Below, in pieces: positions 34,664 through 42,645 of a DNA stretch of 64,000 nt; position 1 is the first letter of the stretch; each line of letters starts with the position of its first letter. The DNA lies in NCBI GenBank assembly GCA_027484685.1, contig JAIXSO010000015.1, positions 1 to 64,000 on the forward strand. The letters run 5' to 3'. A program made the translations under genes and the position numbers. This DNA comes from Bacteroidota bacterium. GTDB lineage: Bacteria > Bacteroidota > Bacteroidia > UKL13-3. The notes beneath the pieces were generated by a model. It did not search any database. It was not told where the DNA came from and was given only the letters and a program-made list of their open reading frames with translations.

Positions 34664-35683
34664 ATGAAAAAACAAGTACTAACAATTACAAGCGTGCTTC
34701 TTTTAGCAGCAAGCTCTCAAGCACAATTTGCCGCTTCAAGCATATGGAGCCTAAATCAATTGGTTGACCCCATGCCTCATAACACACTGAGTTTATCGGG
34801 TATAAATATGCAGGTCACCTATAATTCAGCAGGTGTGCCATTAACCGGATTATCAAATGCATCTATGGGGTTCCCTACGTTTAGAATCACAAGTACAGTA
34901 AGCGGAAATAGCATTACATGTATTTCATCTGAGAAGGAAGGCAACAACCCTTGGAAGGATAAAGAACGCGCAATATTTGAGAATAATGGAACAATAGATA
35001 CAGCTATTACCATGTCCGAAAGTAATGATGGTGTAAATTTTGACCTAAGATCAAAGAGAGTAAATGTAAGAGATGCAGTAACAAACCAACTTGTTAGTTT
35101 GAATTACTCATACTCTGCTCTTAACGGTTGGGTGCTTCAGAACAAACAGTTTTATTATTTTAATAACAATAGGGTAGACTCTATTGTGGCTTATAATTAT
35201 AGTGGAGCCGATTCAAGTAGGCGTTCTTTTAGATACTATTATTACTCTAATGGGTTAGACTCGTGCCTAGAATTTGGTAAACTAACGGGTTCAAATGAGT
35301 TTATAGTTGGTTATAAATATGTAGTATTACAAAAAGAAAATGAAAAAACTAAACAATGGGCCATAGAACAACGAAACGAAGACGGAACATTTAGGAGAAA
35401 TGGTACAATTAGCTATAGCAATGGTCCGGCATCTTCTTTAAAAGATTACGAAGCAAACAAGCTGTTTTTAATTTATCCAAACCCTGTAACTTCCAACCTA
35501 CAATTAAATTTTGCCCAAAGCTTGAATGTAAAAAATGTAACAATCTTAAACAGCAATGGTCAACAAGTGAAAGAAACAAACGAAGCATCAAACATTGATG
35601 TAAGCGAACTTTCTACTGGATTATACTTTGTTCAAGTAACAACAGACAAAGTCATCTCTGTTCAAAAATTCATGAAACAATAA
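34664..35683 (+). CDS. T9SS-sorted secreted protein of unknown function
   Basis: A 339-residue protein with signal peptide MKKQVLTITSVLLLAASSQAQ. The middle part is rich in Tyr, Ser and Asn with repeated short beta-like stretches (LNYSYSALNGWVLQNKQFYYFNNNRVDSIVAYNYSG), as in many surface proteins of this phylum, but no named domain is recognised. Residues from about 265 form a type A sorting domain (LFLIYPNPVTSNLQLNF...KFMKQ). Its promoter carries operator site B, placing it in the same putative regulon as its neighbours. Confidence 0.8.
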   Translation: MKKQVLTITSVLLLAASSQAQFAASSIWSLNQLVDPMPHNTLSLSGINMQVTYNSAGVPLTGLSNASMGFPTFRITSTVSGNSITCISSEKEGNNPWKDKERAIFENNGTIDTAITMSESNDGVNFDLRSKRVNVRDAVTNQLVSLNYSYSALNGWVLQNKQFYYFNNNRVDSIVAYNYSGADSSRRSFRYYYYSNGLDSCLEFGKLTGSNEFIVGYKYVVLQKENEKTKQWAIEQRNEDGTFRRNGTISYSNGPASSLKDYEANKLFLIYPNPVTSNLQLNFAQSLNVKNVTILNSNGQQVKETNEASNIDVSELSTGLYFVQVTTDKVISVQKFMKQ

Positions 35684-35693
35684 GCTAATCTCT

Positions 35694-35775
35694 ATTACTA
35701 CTTGTATGAAAATGCAGTAGTAATGTAGTGTTAGATTTGTGGAAAAAACCGCTGCCAAAAGCAGCGGTTTTTTTG
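35694..35775 (+). terminator. Conserved 3' hairpin followed by terminator
   Basis: ATTACTAC (35694-35701) and GTAGTAAT (35717-35724) form a hairpin 10 nt after the stop. The terminator AAACCGCTGC/GCAGCGGTTT (35746-35755/35761-35770) follows with seven T. Confidence 0.8.
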
Positions 35776-35826
35776 TGCAACAACTGCTGCAATAGCGTTT
35801 TTAAAAGCAAGAGCAAGATGGCATAA

Positions 35827-35875
35827 AATACAGCATCTGCTGTATTGAAGGGTAACCACTATGTCATCATTTTTG
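35827..35875 (+). promoter_or_regulatory. Operator site C and promoter of the lipocalin-like lipoprotein
   Basis: AATACAGCA (35827-35835), TC, TGCTGTATT (35838-35846), then 25 nt to TTTG (35872-35875, in CATTTTTG). CAAACTAATT follows a few bases later. Confidence 0.8.
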
Positions 35876-35903
35876 TGCTGTACAAACTAATTAATACAAA
35901 CAC

Positions 35904-36344
35904 ATGAAAAAATTAATGATCCCGATGCTTTTATTGGCAATAGTTGCCTGCAAAAAAGAAGAAGACAAAAAAGAAGACACGAATGCACCAGTTGCTTTTA
36001 CGAAAGAAGCAGTTGTAGGTACATGGAAAATCAACAAATTTGAAGAATACAGCATTCCTGGAGATTCGCTTAAACTATCCTACAATGTGCCTGATGGTAC
36101 AGGAACATTTACTTTAGGGAATGACAATACCTACTCCACAGTTCTTCCTTTGGGATCAGACAATGGAACATATACTATCGCAAAACTTAATGGTAAAGAT
36201 TTGTTAATTTTATTAGAAGCAGGAAAACAGCCCGACACAAATGAGGTTGTGTTGTTTACCAAAACATCTTTTGTAATTAGCAATAAAGATGCAGAAACAA
36301 GAAAAGGAAGTAACGACTACTCGAAAGGATATTTGAGTAAATAA
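35904..36344 (+). CDS. Lipocalin-like lipoprotein
   Basis: A 146-residue lipoprotein with lipobox IVAC near residue 16 and a Lys/Glu/Asp-rich linker (KKEEDKKEDTNAP). The remaining part starts VVGTWKINKFEEYS and continues with short strands (GTGTFTLGNDNTYS, NGTYTIAKLNGKDLLIL), the usual look of lipocalin-like domains in Bacteroidota lipoproteins. A small ligand or a structural role is possible. It has its own operator-bearing promoter and terminator. Confidence 0.75.
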   Translation: MKKLMIPMLLLAIVACKKEEDKKEDTNAPVAFTKEAVVGTWKINKFEEYSIPGDSLKLSYNVPDGTGTFTLGNDNTYSTVLPLGSDNGTYTIAKLNGKDLLILLEAGKQPDTNEVVLFTKTSFVISNKDAETRKGSNDYSKGYLSK

Positions 36345-36362
36345 ACTACTAATATTTCACTC

Positions 36363-36388
36363 AAAAGCCACACACAGTGGCTTTTTTT
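36363..36388 (+). terminator. Terminator of the lipoprotein gene
   Basis: AAAGCCAC (36364-36371) and GTGGCTTT (36377-36384) with a five-base loop, followed by T run to 36388. Confidence 0.85.
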
Positions 36389-36406
36389 ATACCTATGTAA
36401 TGCCAA

Positions 36407-36455
36407 AATACAGCAGATGCTGTATTGATAGCATGCCTATTTTCTATCAATTTTG
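36407..36455 (+). promoter_or_regulatory. Operator site D and promoter of the 36473-38828 operon
   Basis: AATACAGCA (36407-36415), GA, TGCTGTATT (36418-36426), then 25 nt to TTTG (36452-36455, in CAATTTTG). The leader has ATATCACAAACTAATT. The fixed spacing and shared leader match sites A-C. Confidence 0.8.
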
Positions 36456-36472
36456 AATATCACAAACTAATT

Positions 36473-38131
36473 ATGACAATGAAAAAATTAATCCTAACAA
36501 ATGCCGCAATTCTAGCAAGTTTATTTTTGCAGGCACAGGTTGAAGTGACCTCAAAAAGCTTTGACCTTGAATCCCAAAACAAACACAAAAACTGGTTCAT
36601 TAAAGGTGCTGGTATTGATTCATTAACCAGAAAAGCTTATATCAACTTTGTTCAAGCGCAATGCGTTTCGAGTAGTACCTCAGACGCATCCTTTGTTTAC
36701 ACCACTTATCATGGATTTAAATATAAAATAGATAAACTCATTTTTGATGATGAATTTAATTACATCGAAACAATTAATAAAAACTATGAGTCAACAAAAG
36801 AAGCGTTACTTAGCAATGAATTAATTTTTGGAGCAAAGTACAATACGCATTATGATCCTTTCTTTCCTTATCAAATAGACAACTCATACATGTTTACCAC
36901 AACCGTTAGTTATGGATTTACGGCTGGTAAAGATGTTGTAGCTTCATACCTTGGATTAAAAGTGCAAGGTTGTACTGAATATCCTAAACGTTACGAAGAA
37001 AATGGAGCAGCAAACAGACAGTCAAAAGGAGAAAAATGGTATCCTATTTACAGCAACCCTATTCCAAATGGAGGAAACATACTTTATAGCACTGTAGGTG
37101 TGCTAAAAGAAGAAAAACAACATTACATATTCAGAAAATTTGATAAAGATTTGAATTTGGCTAAAGAGCAGACATTTACGTTTGATCATCAGTGTTTAAT
37201 AACTGCTAAATCTATAGAAAAATCGCCAGGCAAGTTTGACTATGTTTTCATTGCTATTCCAATAGATTACAAGAAGTCGAAAATAAAAACCACTGAGGCA
37301 AACAAGTATGAGTATTTTTATATTGATGGTGATAATTATGAAATAAAGGAACATGTAAAATTTAATGCAACAAATACCCGTTGGGTTATAGACCAAGTAG
37401 TGCACAAGAACAATGCTACCTACATAATTGGAGGTTGTGCTTTTAACAATAAAGAATACTCAAATGTAAAAGGAGCTGAAGAAGAAGATTTCCAACATTT
37501 GCAGGTAGCAAAATTTGAGAACAATAAGTTGGTATATATAAACAGTATATTAAACAAAGAGCTTCAAGGTGCTATTAAATCGAACGTAAGTTTTGAAAGC
37601 AATTCGAAAATTAGCTTAAAAATGACAGGTACAAGCTTAAACGTGGTAAATAACAAACTCGTTTATCAAGGCAGGCAATTTAAAGGGGGACCTTCAGGCT
37701 ATGCAGTTATGGGACAAGCTTTAGGTGGTGCAACCTATTTGGGATTACAAGCATTTATAATAAACGAAGCAGGAGGATTAGATGCTGTATTATCAAAAAA
37801 GGGCGAAGATTTAGGCTCTTCCGTTTCATTCTCAAAAGACGGAAAAAAAATGTTTTGGTTTGCTTATGATATTGGGAAATACAACAAATTCAAAGACGGT
37901 ATGATATATGCAAACAAATCAAAATTTTTGATTACTAGCCTGTCCGTTATTACATACAATTTTGACTCAAAAGGAATTTCAACTTATCAGAACTTAGAAA
38001 ACAATGACTGGGCAATAAGCTATACAAATCCTTTCTTATTTGAAGATGACAATAAACTCATTATGCTTGGCCATAAAATCACCAAAAAAGCAAAAGAAAG
38101 TGAAGTTGTCTTTATAACTATCAAAAAATAA
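36473..38131 (+). CDS. Large exported protein of unknown function
   Basis: A 552-residue protein from ATG 36473 (MTMKKLILTNAAILASLFLQAQ); a second ATG at 36479 matches the MKK starts of the other targets and may be the true one. A signal peptide is clear. The mature protein has no recognised domain. It is rich in Tyr, Lys and Asn, and repeated stretches (YFYIDGDNYEIKEHVKFNATN, KMFWFAYDIGKYNKFKDG) suggest a beta-propeller-like fold. There is no T9SS sorting domain. The next gene starts 4 nt downstream, so the two are probably one operon controlled by site D. Confidence 0.7.
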   Translation: MTMKKLILTNAAILASLFLQAQVEVTSKSFDLESQNKHKNWFIKGAGIDSLTRKAYINFVQAQCVSSSTSDASFVYTTYHGFKYKIDKLIFDDEFNYIETINKNYESTKEALLSNELIFGAKYNTHYDPFFPYQIDNSYMFTTTVSYGFTAGKDVVASYLGLKVQGCTEYPKRYEENGAANRQSKGEKWYPIYSNPIPNGGNILYSTVGVLKEEKQHYIFRKFDKDLNLAKEQTFTFDHQCLITAKSIEKSPGKFDYVFIAIPIDYKKSKIKTTEANKYEYFYIDGDNYEIKEHVKFNATNTRWVIDQVVHKNNATYIIGGCAFNNKEYSNVKGAEEEDFQHLQVAKFENNKLVYINSILNKELQGAIKSNVSFESNSKISLKMTGTSLNVVNNKLVYQGRQFKGGPSGYAVMGQALGGATYLGLQAFIINEAGGLDAVLSKKGEDLGSSVSFSKDGKKMFWFAYDIGKYNKFKDGMIYANKSKFLITSLSVITYNFDSKGISTYQNLENNDWAISYTNPFLFEDDNKLIMLGHKITKKAKESEVVFITIKK

Positions 38132-38135
38132 CATC

Positions 38136-38828
38136 ATGTTAAAGTCTGCAAAATGCCTTGTACTTTTTGCCTATTCTTGTTTTTCAAGCATTGTTTCATT
38201 TGCCCAAGACGATCAGTTTCATATATCACTTTACCAATTCTCAAGTGGAAATGCTGATTTGGCAACCAATAGCAACTATACATTTACAACTAAAAATCCC
38301 ATGCTGAAATTTGATTGGGTAACAAGTGACTATGGTTGGGTAACTGGCGACTTTTCATTGGTACCCAATATTGATTGGGGAGGAACAGTTAATTCTCCTG
38401 ACAATGTGCATGGTGCCTTAGCAGATGTTGACTGGGGTTATTACCTGAACCCTGGCAAGCCAATTAAAATTTTGGGGTCGGAAACCCGCATTGGTTTGGG
38501 AATCATTGGCGGGTTTGAAACTGCTGGATTCAGAAGTGCAGGTATAACATTTCCAGGGGCTAGCTTTTCGATACTTACTGAAATTGGTGAACGTTTAATT
38601 ATTAATACTAGGTATCATTATAGTGTTTTTTATAACAAATACGATTCGGATAATTATGGTAAAAATACCAAGTTACAATTTAATATTACCTACAAACTGC
38701 TTGATTGGTTTGGGTTAACAGTAACTCCAAATATTGAAACTTATAAACTAGCAGCAAGACCACCCGGAGCAGCAGCTAATGGTGCAAGCTATTATTCAAC
38801 AGACTTTGGTTTGTCCTTCTTTTGGTAA
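38136..38828 (+). CDS. Probable outer-membrane beta-barrel protein
   Basis: A 230-residue exported protein with signal peptide ending near VSFAQ. Alternating aromatic strands (ISLYQFSSGNADLATNSNYTF, WGYYLNPGKPIKIL, LIINTRYHYSVFYNKYD, LQFNITYKLLDWFGL) and a terminal FGLSFFW with C-terminal Trp are typical of outer-membrane beta-barrels. It is the second gene of the site-D operon. It may work with the upstream 552-residue protein at the surface. No named family recognised. Confidence 0.65.
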   Translation: MLKSAKCLVLFAYSCFSSIVSFAQDDQFHISLYQFSSGNADLATNSNYTFTTKNPMLKFDWVTSDYGWVTGDFSLVPNIDWGGTVNSPDNVHGALADVDWGYYLNPGKPIKILGSETRIGLGIIGGFETAGFRSAGITFPGASFSILTEIGERLIINTRYHYSVFYNKYDSDNYGKNTKLQFNITYKLLDWFGLTVTPNIETYKLAARPPGAAANGASYYSTDFGLSFFW

Positions 38829-38850
38829 ATATTATTTTGTTGTTTACAAT

Positions 38851-38882
38851 ACCCAACTTGCCTTGCAGGTTGGGTGTTTTTT
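38851..38882 (+). terminator. Terminator of the site-D operon
   Basis: ACCCAAC (38851-38857) and GTTGGGT (38869-38875) are followed by six T. Confidence 0.85.
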
Positions 38883-39364
38883 AAAAGTTTAGTTATGCAA
38901 AAATTTAACTTTTTGAGTTAGATATTATTTTAAAAAGTAATTCGCACAACTTGTTAATACAATCCTTTTCAAATTCAATTAAAATTTTTAATTCTTCTAT
39001 TTTATAAAAACTTAGATTATTCTTTAATAACGTGAAAGCCAAATAAAATGCATTAGTTTCACGCACAAAGATTTTTTATTTTTTTAACAATTTTCAATAA
39101 ATACAACCCTAAATTGTGATTCAGTTTTTTTTAAGGGTATAAAGTGATAAAAGCAAAAAATAGTAAAGTTAAGATTTTATACATACTAGTAGGTCTCGCT
39201 GCATTGCGTTTTATTTTCTTGAAATTATAATTCAAATATCACTTTTTTTCTTTACAACAGTAAATCAAAACAAATCACTTATTTTAAGTTTTCCAAAAAC
39301 AAACCCGAACACTTTAAATTCCCTAAGGTTTGCTCACTTCCGACTAAATCATTTTTAATTCATC

Positions 39365-39428
39365 AGCCAATGGTTTTTATTGTCAATTTTCAGTGTTTAT
39401 TGCATATCGCAATATGCAATAATTGGCT
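39365..39428. repeat. Nested palindrome in a 670-bp gap
   Basis: Outer arms AGCCAAT (39365-39371) and ATTGGCT (39422-39428) enclose a perfect inner hairpin ATTGCATAT (39399-39407), CGCA, ATATGCAAT (39412-39420). The rest of the gap 38883-39501 is very AT-rich and shows no coding frame or clear promoter. A structured RNA or a regulatory site is possible. Confidence 0.45.
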
Positions 39429-39501
39429 TTATAAAACTTTGAAACATTTCAATTTTAATCTTTTTTGGTGCTAATAATTTTTAGTAACTACTTGTTCTGA
39501 T

Positions 39502-40020
39502 TCAATTTTCAAGTTGCCACGAAAAATTACTCTCATCATTTGAAATTACATTTCTGTTTGCTTTGTTTTTTATAATTTGCCAATGTGCTGTGTAAGTTCC
39601 AGCACCATCAGAAAAAAAGCCATATAACATAAATCCAACGTTTGTTTTACTCAGTTTAAATTGTTTTTCTCTAATAGTTAGTGAGCCATAATTAACATTG
39701 TACATGCCATTGGTTTCTAGTGGAATTGATGTTCCATTTATTACTATGGTTAGCTTTAATAATTTGTTTTTGGGCAAGTCTAAACCTTGATCCATACCAA
39801 ACCATATTTGTCCATCAATCAAGCAAATAGTTTTCCAGCCATTTTCTTTCCACCCTAGACCTACCATGCAAGTATCGTAATGATGCTTGGTGCTATCAAA
39901 TTTTTCAATAACGGCAACCAATTCAATGTTTTTTGCTAAAACTACTTTTGAAGTAATTTTTTGTGCAGATATTTGAGAGACGTTAAGTGCTAGCAATACA
40001 AAAATAATCCATACTTTCAT
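39502..40020 (-). CDS. Secreted protein downstream of the ABC efflux operon
   Basis: A 172-residue exported protein with signal peptide MKVWIIFVLLALNVSQISAQ. The mature part (CMVGLGWKENGWKTICLIDGQIWFG..., GFFSDGAGTYTAHWQIIK) matches no family I recognise. Its ATG overlaps the stop of the membrane fusion protein gene by one base (TAATG), so it is translationally coupled to the efflux operon and probably functions with it, perhaps as a periplasmic partner. Confidence 0.65.
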   Translation of the reverse strand: MKVWIIFVLLALNVSQISAQKITSKVVLAKNIELVAVIEKFDSTKHHYDTCMVGLGWKENGWKTICLIDGQIWFGMDQGLDLPKNKLLKLTIVINGTSIPLETNGMYNVNYGSLTIREKQFKLSKTNVGFMLYGFFSDGAGTYTAHWQIIKNKANRNVISNDESNFSWQLEN

Positions 40021-41114
40021 TACTCCACCTTCTCCACATTAGGGTCTTTAATTTTATCTTCTTTTTTTATTCCACCTAAAATTTCTATGTTAATTCCATC
40101 GCTAAGGCCAGTTTGCAAATAGCGTTTTTCAAATGTTTGTGGGGCAGTTTCTACTTCTACAAAAGTTTTATTGTTTTCAAATTGCAATACACCTTCGGCC
40201 AAGGCCAATACTTTTTCTTTTTTAGCTAAAACTATATCGGCTGTGCTGCTATAACCCGCGCGTAAAAACACGCCTTTTTGTAAGTTTACTTTTGCTTTTA
40301 TTTGAAACTGAATGGCACCATTTTCTTTCACTCCTTTTGGTGCTATGTACTCTAAATTGGCATTGAATTTTACAGTATCTAAAGCGCCAATGGTTAAAAT
40401 TAAGTCCATTCCGGGTTTAATTTTTCCTACTTCACTTTCATCAACCTTACCATCAAAAATCATTTCGCCCATATCGGCTATGGAGGCAATGGTAGTCCCT
40501 TCGTTAAAATTATTACTTTCAATTACACTTCCACCTTCTTTAACTGGAATATCCAAAATCATTCCATCAATGGTGCTGCGCACAATGGTATTGGTAACTT
40601 TTCCGCCCGACTTACTCACACCTTCTTTAATCAAAGCAATGTTATTTTCGGCAGCTTCAAGTTCCTCTTTAGCATTTTTATAAGCCAAGGCAAAAGGTTG
40701 GTATTCCGATAGTGAAATCATTTTTTGATCAAACATTTTTTGGTTTCTATCAAAATCAATTTTTGCATTATCTAAAGCCAATTTAGCACGCGTAATGCGG
40801 CTTTCGGCATTGGCTAAATTAATCATGTTTGGTATAATTTTTATACGCGCAATCATATCGCCTTTGCTTACATGCGTGCCTGCTACTACAAATATTTTTT
40901 CAATAATACCCGAAACTTGAGGTTTTATATTGATTTCTCTACGAGGCACAATGCTACCCGTAGCTAAAGTTTTTTTAACAATGTCGGTTTCAAAAGCTTG
41001 TGTGGTTTTAAATACCGTTGGCTTTTCTTGATTTTTATTATACAAGTAATAAATGGTGTACACAAACAAAGCACCAAGTGCCACAAATACCAATGTTCTA
41101 ATTATTTTTTTCAT
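40020..41114 (-). CDS. HlyD-family membrane fusion protein (MacA-like)
   Basis: A 364-residue periplasmic adaptor from ATG 41114 (MKKIIRTLVFVALGALFVYTIYYLY, one membrane anchor). An earlier GTG at 41135 lies in the intergenic repeat and is rejected. The lipoyl half-motifs are visible in INIKPQVSGIIEKIFVVAGTHVSKGDMIARI and TIVRSTIDGMILDIPVKEGGSVIE, with a coiled-coil hairpin between them (about 100-160), then beta-barrel (FDGKVDESEVGKIKPGMDLIL) and membrane-proximal domains. It would bridge the ABC permeases to an outer-membrane channel not encoded here. Confidence 0.9.
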   Translation of the reverse strand: MKKIIRTLVFVALGALFVYTIYYLYNKNQEKPTVFKTTQAFETDIVKKTLATGSIVPRREINIKPQVSGIIEKIFVVAGTHVSKGDMIARIKIIPNMINLANAESRITRAKLALDNAKIDFDRNQKMFDQKMISLSEYQPFALAYKNAKEELEAAENNIALIKEGVSKSGGKVTNTIVRSTIDGMILDIPVKEGGSVIESNNFNEGTTIASIADMGEMIFDGKVDESEVGKIKPGMDLILTIGALDTVKFNANLEYIAPKGVKENGAIQFQIKAKVNLQKGVFLRAGYSSTADIVLAKKEKVLALAEGVLQFENNKTFVEVETAPQTFEKRYLQTGLSDGINIEILGGIKKEDKIKDPNVEKVE

Positions 41115-41130
41115 GTTTTTATAGCTTTTG

Positions 41131-41262
41131 CCCACTGGCAGCTAGCCTCTGGCCTATTTATTTTTTATTATTTTTTGTCCGTTGGCTAAAGCACAACGGC
41201 AATTGATACTATACTTCAATATTTTTTCTCCAACTTTTTGCTAGTGGCTAGAAGCCAGAAGC
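41131..41262. repeat. CTGGCAGCTAGCC / GGCTAGAAGCCAG inverted word repeat
   Basis: Left arm 41131-41154 (CCCACTGGCAGCTAGCCTCT...) and right arm 41240-41262 (GCTAGTGGCTAGAAGCCAGA...) are imperfect inverted complements around an AT-rich spacer. They fill the gap between the membrane-fusion and permease genes. Confidence 0.75.
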
Positions 41263-41264
41263 AT

Positions 41265-42512
41265 TTACTCGGTTCTCAACGCTTCCACTGGACTGATATT
41301 AACTGCTTTTTGTGCAGGAATAATGCCGGCCATTGCACCTGAAAAAATTAATATTGCTAATGCTTTTACGGCAATAATAATATCTACTCCTGGGTTTTGA
41401 AACATGCCACTTTCTTGTCCTTTTATGGCAGCACTAACAGCCTCTAATGCAAACACACCACAAACTAAACCAAAATAACCTGCTACTGAGGTAAGCAAAA
41501 TACTTTCAGCAATAACTTGGCTCATAATATTTATTGGAGTAGCTCCAAGTGCCCTGCGAACGCCAATTTCTTTGGTTCGTTCTTTTACTATAATGAGCAT
41601 AATATTACTCACCCCAATTACCCCAGCTAATAAAGTTCCAATACCTACAATCCAAACCAACAATTCTATGCCACGAAATAAACCCATTAATTTTTTAAAC
41701 TCCTTTTCGCTGTTCCAAGTACCAATAGCCCTATCATCGGCTGGTGAAATATGATGGCGGTTTTTCAATAATGTTTTTATTTTTTCTTCTACTAAAGAAG
41801 CCGAGTAAGCAGGTTTGGCTGTTAAAGTAAACCAACCAATTTTACCACCAAAGTTAAAGGCATTTTGAAAAGTAGTAAATGGAATATAAATGGTTTGCAG
41901 TTTTTCTTGCACATCATCGCCACTGTTATCAGCTTTTAAGGTGCCAATTACTTTAAAATAAATACCATTTACTTGAATGTATTTGTTCAGTGGTGCTTCA
42001 TTTTTAGGAAATAAAATTTCCATAACTCTGGGAGCAATTACACAAACTTTTCTGCGTTCTTTTATATCTAATTCGTTTAAAAAACGTCCTTCTACAATTT
42101 TAAAAGTTTGAATTAATTTGGTGTCAGGATAATCGCCACGAACGGTAAATGCACCTGTAAATTTTCCTCTGCTAACATTGTTTTCTCCTCGGTAACCGCC
42201 TAATTGCGCAGCAGGAGCAATAACTGCCAATTCTGGAATATTGTCTTTTATGGCTTGTATATCTTCTACCTTAAAATCGAAAGTTCTTCCGCGAGGTAAA
42301 CCTTTGTAAGCTATTGAAGTTTGTTGGGTCCACATATACACCGCATTTTTAGCAGTGCCGCCAAACGATTCGGTAACACCATTTTCCAAACCATGTCCAG
42401 AACCTAGCATAATAATCAACATAAAAATACCCCAAAACACCCCAAAGGCAGTTAAGGCAGTTCTTAGTTTATTTTTACTAAGCGTTTGATATATTTCTTT
42501 TAGTTTTTCCAA
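41265..42512 (-). CDS. ABC transporter permease (MacB type), second copy
   Basis: A 415-residue MacB/FtsX-type permease. One N-terminal membrane helix (LRTALTAFGVFWGIFMLIIMLGSG) is followed by a periplasmic MacB_PCD domain (about 45-240) and three C-terminal helices containing the FtsX hallmark GVSNIMLIIVKERTKEIGVRRALGATP. It ends SPVEALRTE as in MacB permeases. It is a paralogue of the adjacent gene at 42646-43878; two such permeases probably heterodimerise. Substrate unknown (macrolide, lipoprotein or peptide). Confidence 0.92.
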   Translation of the reverse strand: MEKLKEIYQTLSKNKLRTALTAFGVFWGIFMLIIMLGSGHGLENGVTESFGGTAKNAVYMWTQQTSIAYKGLPRGRTFDFKVEDIQAIKDNIPELAVIAPAAQLGGYRGENNVSRGKFTGAFTVRGDYPDTKLIQTFKIVEGRFLNELDIKERRKVCVIAPRVMEILFPKNEAPLNKYIQVNGIYFKVIGTLKADNSGDDVQEKLQTIYIPFTTFQNAFNFGGKIGWFTLTAKPAYSASLVEEKIKTLLKNRHHISPADDRAIGTWNSEKEFKKLMGLFRGIELLVWIVGIGTLLAGVIGVSNIMLIIVKERTKEIGVRRALGATPINIMSQVIAESILLTSVAGYFGLVCGVFALEAVSAAIKGQESGMFQNPGVDIIIAVKALAILIFSGAMAGIIPAQKAVNISPVEALRTE

Positions 42513-42527
42513 GGTTATTTATTTTTT

Positions 42528-42642
42528 GCTGCTAGCTGCTGGCCTCTGGCACCTAGCCAATTATTTTATTCTATTTTTGTTTATGTAATCATTTAGAACT
42601 AATTGTTTTTTGCCAGTGGCTAGAGGCTAGTTGCCAGAAGCC
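42528..42642. repeat. Second inverted word repeat of the GGCTAG/CCAG family
   Basis: Left arm 42528-42558 (GCTGCTAGCTGCTGGCCTCT...) and right arm 42611-42642 (TGCCAGTGGCTAGAGGCTAG...) are imperfect inverted complements with an AT-rich spacer. They lie between the two permease genes. Confidence 0.75.
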
Positions 42643-42645
42643 AAT

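Noticed and set aside
38883-39364. Hidden gene in the AT-rich gap
   Set aside because: All frames are broken by frequent stops and nothing with a start and family-like sequence is visible.
41131-42642. Insertion-sequence ends
   Set aside because: The inverted arms are degenerate words, no transposase lies between them, and no target duplication is visible.
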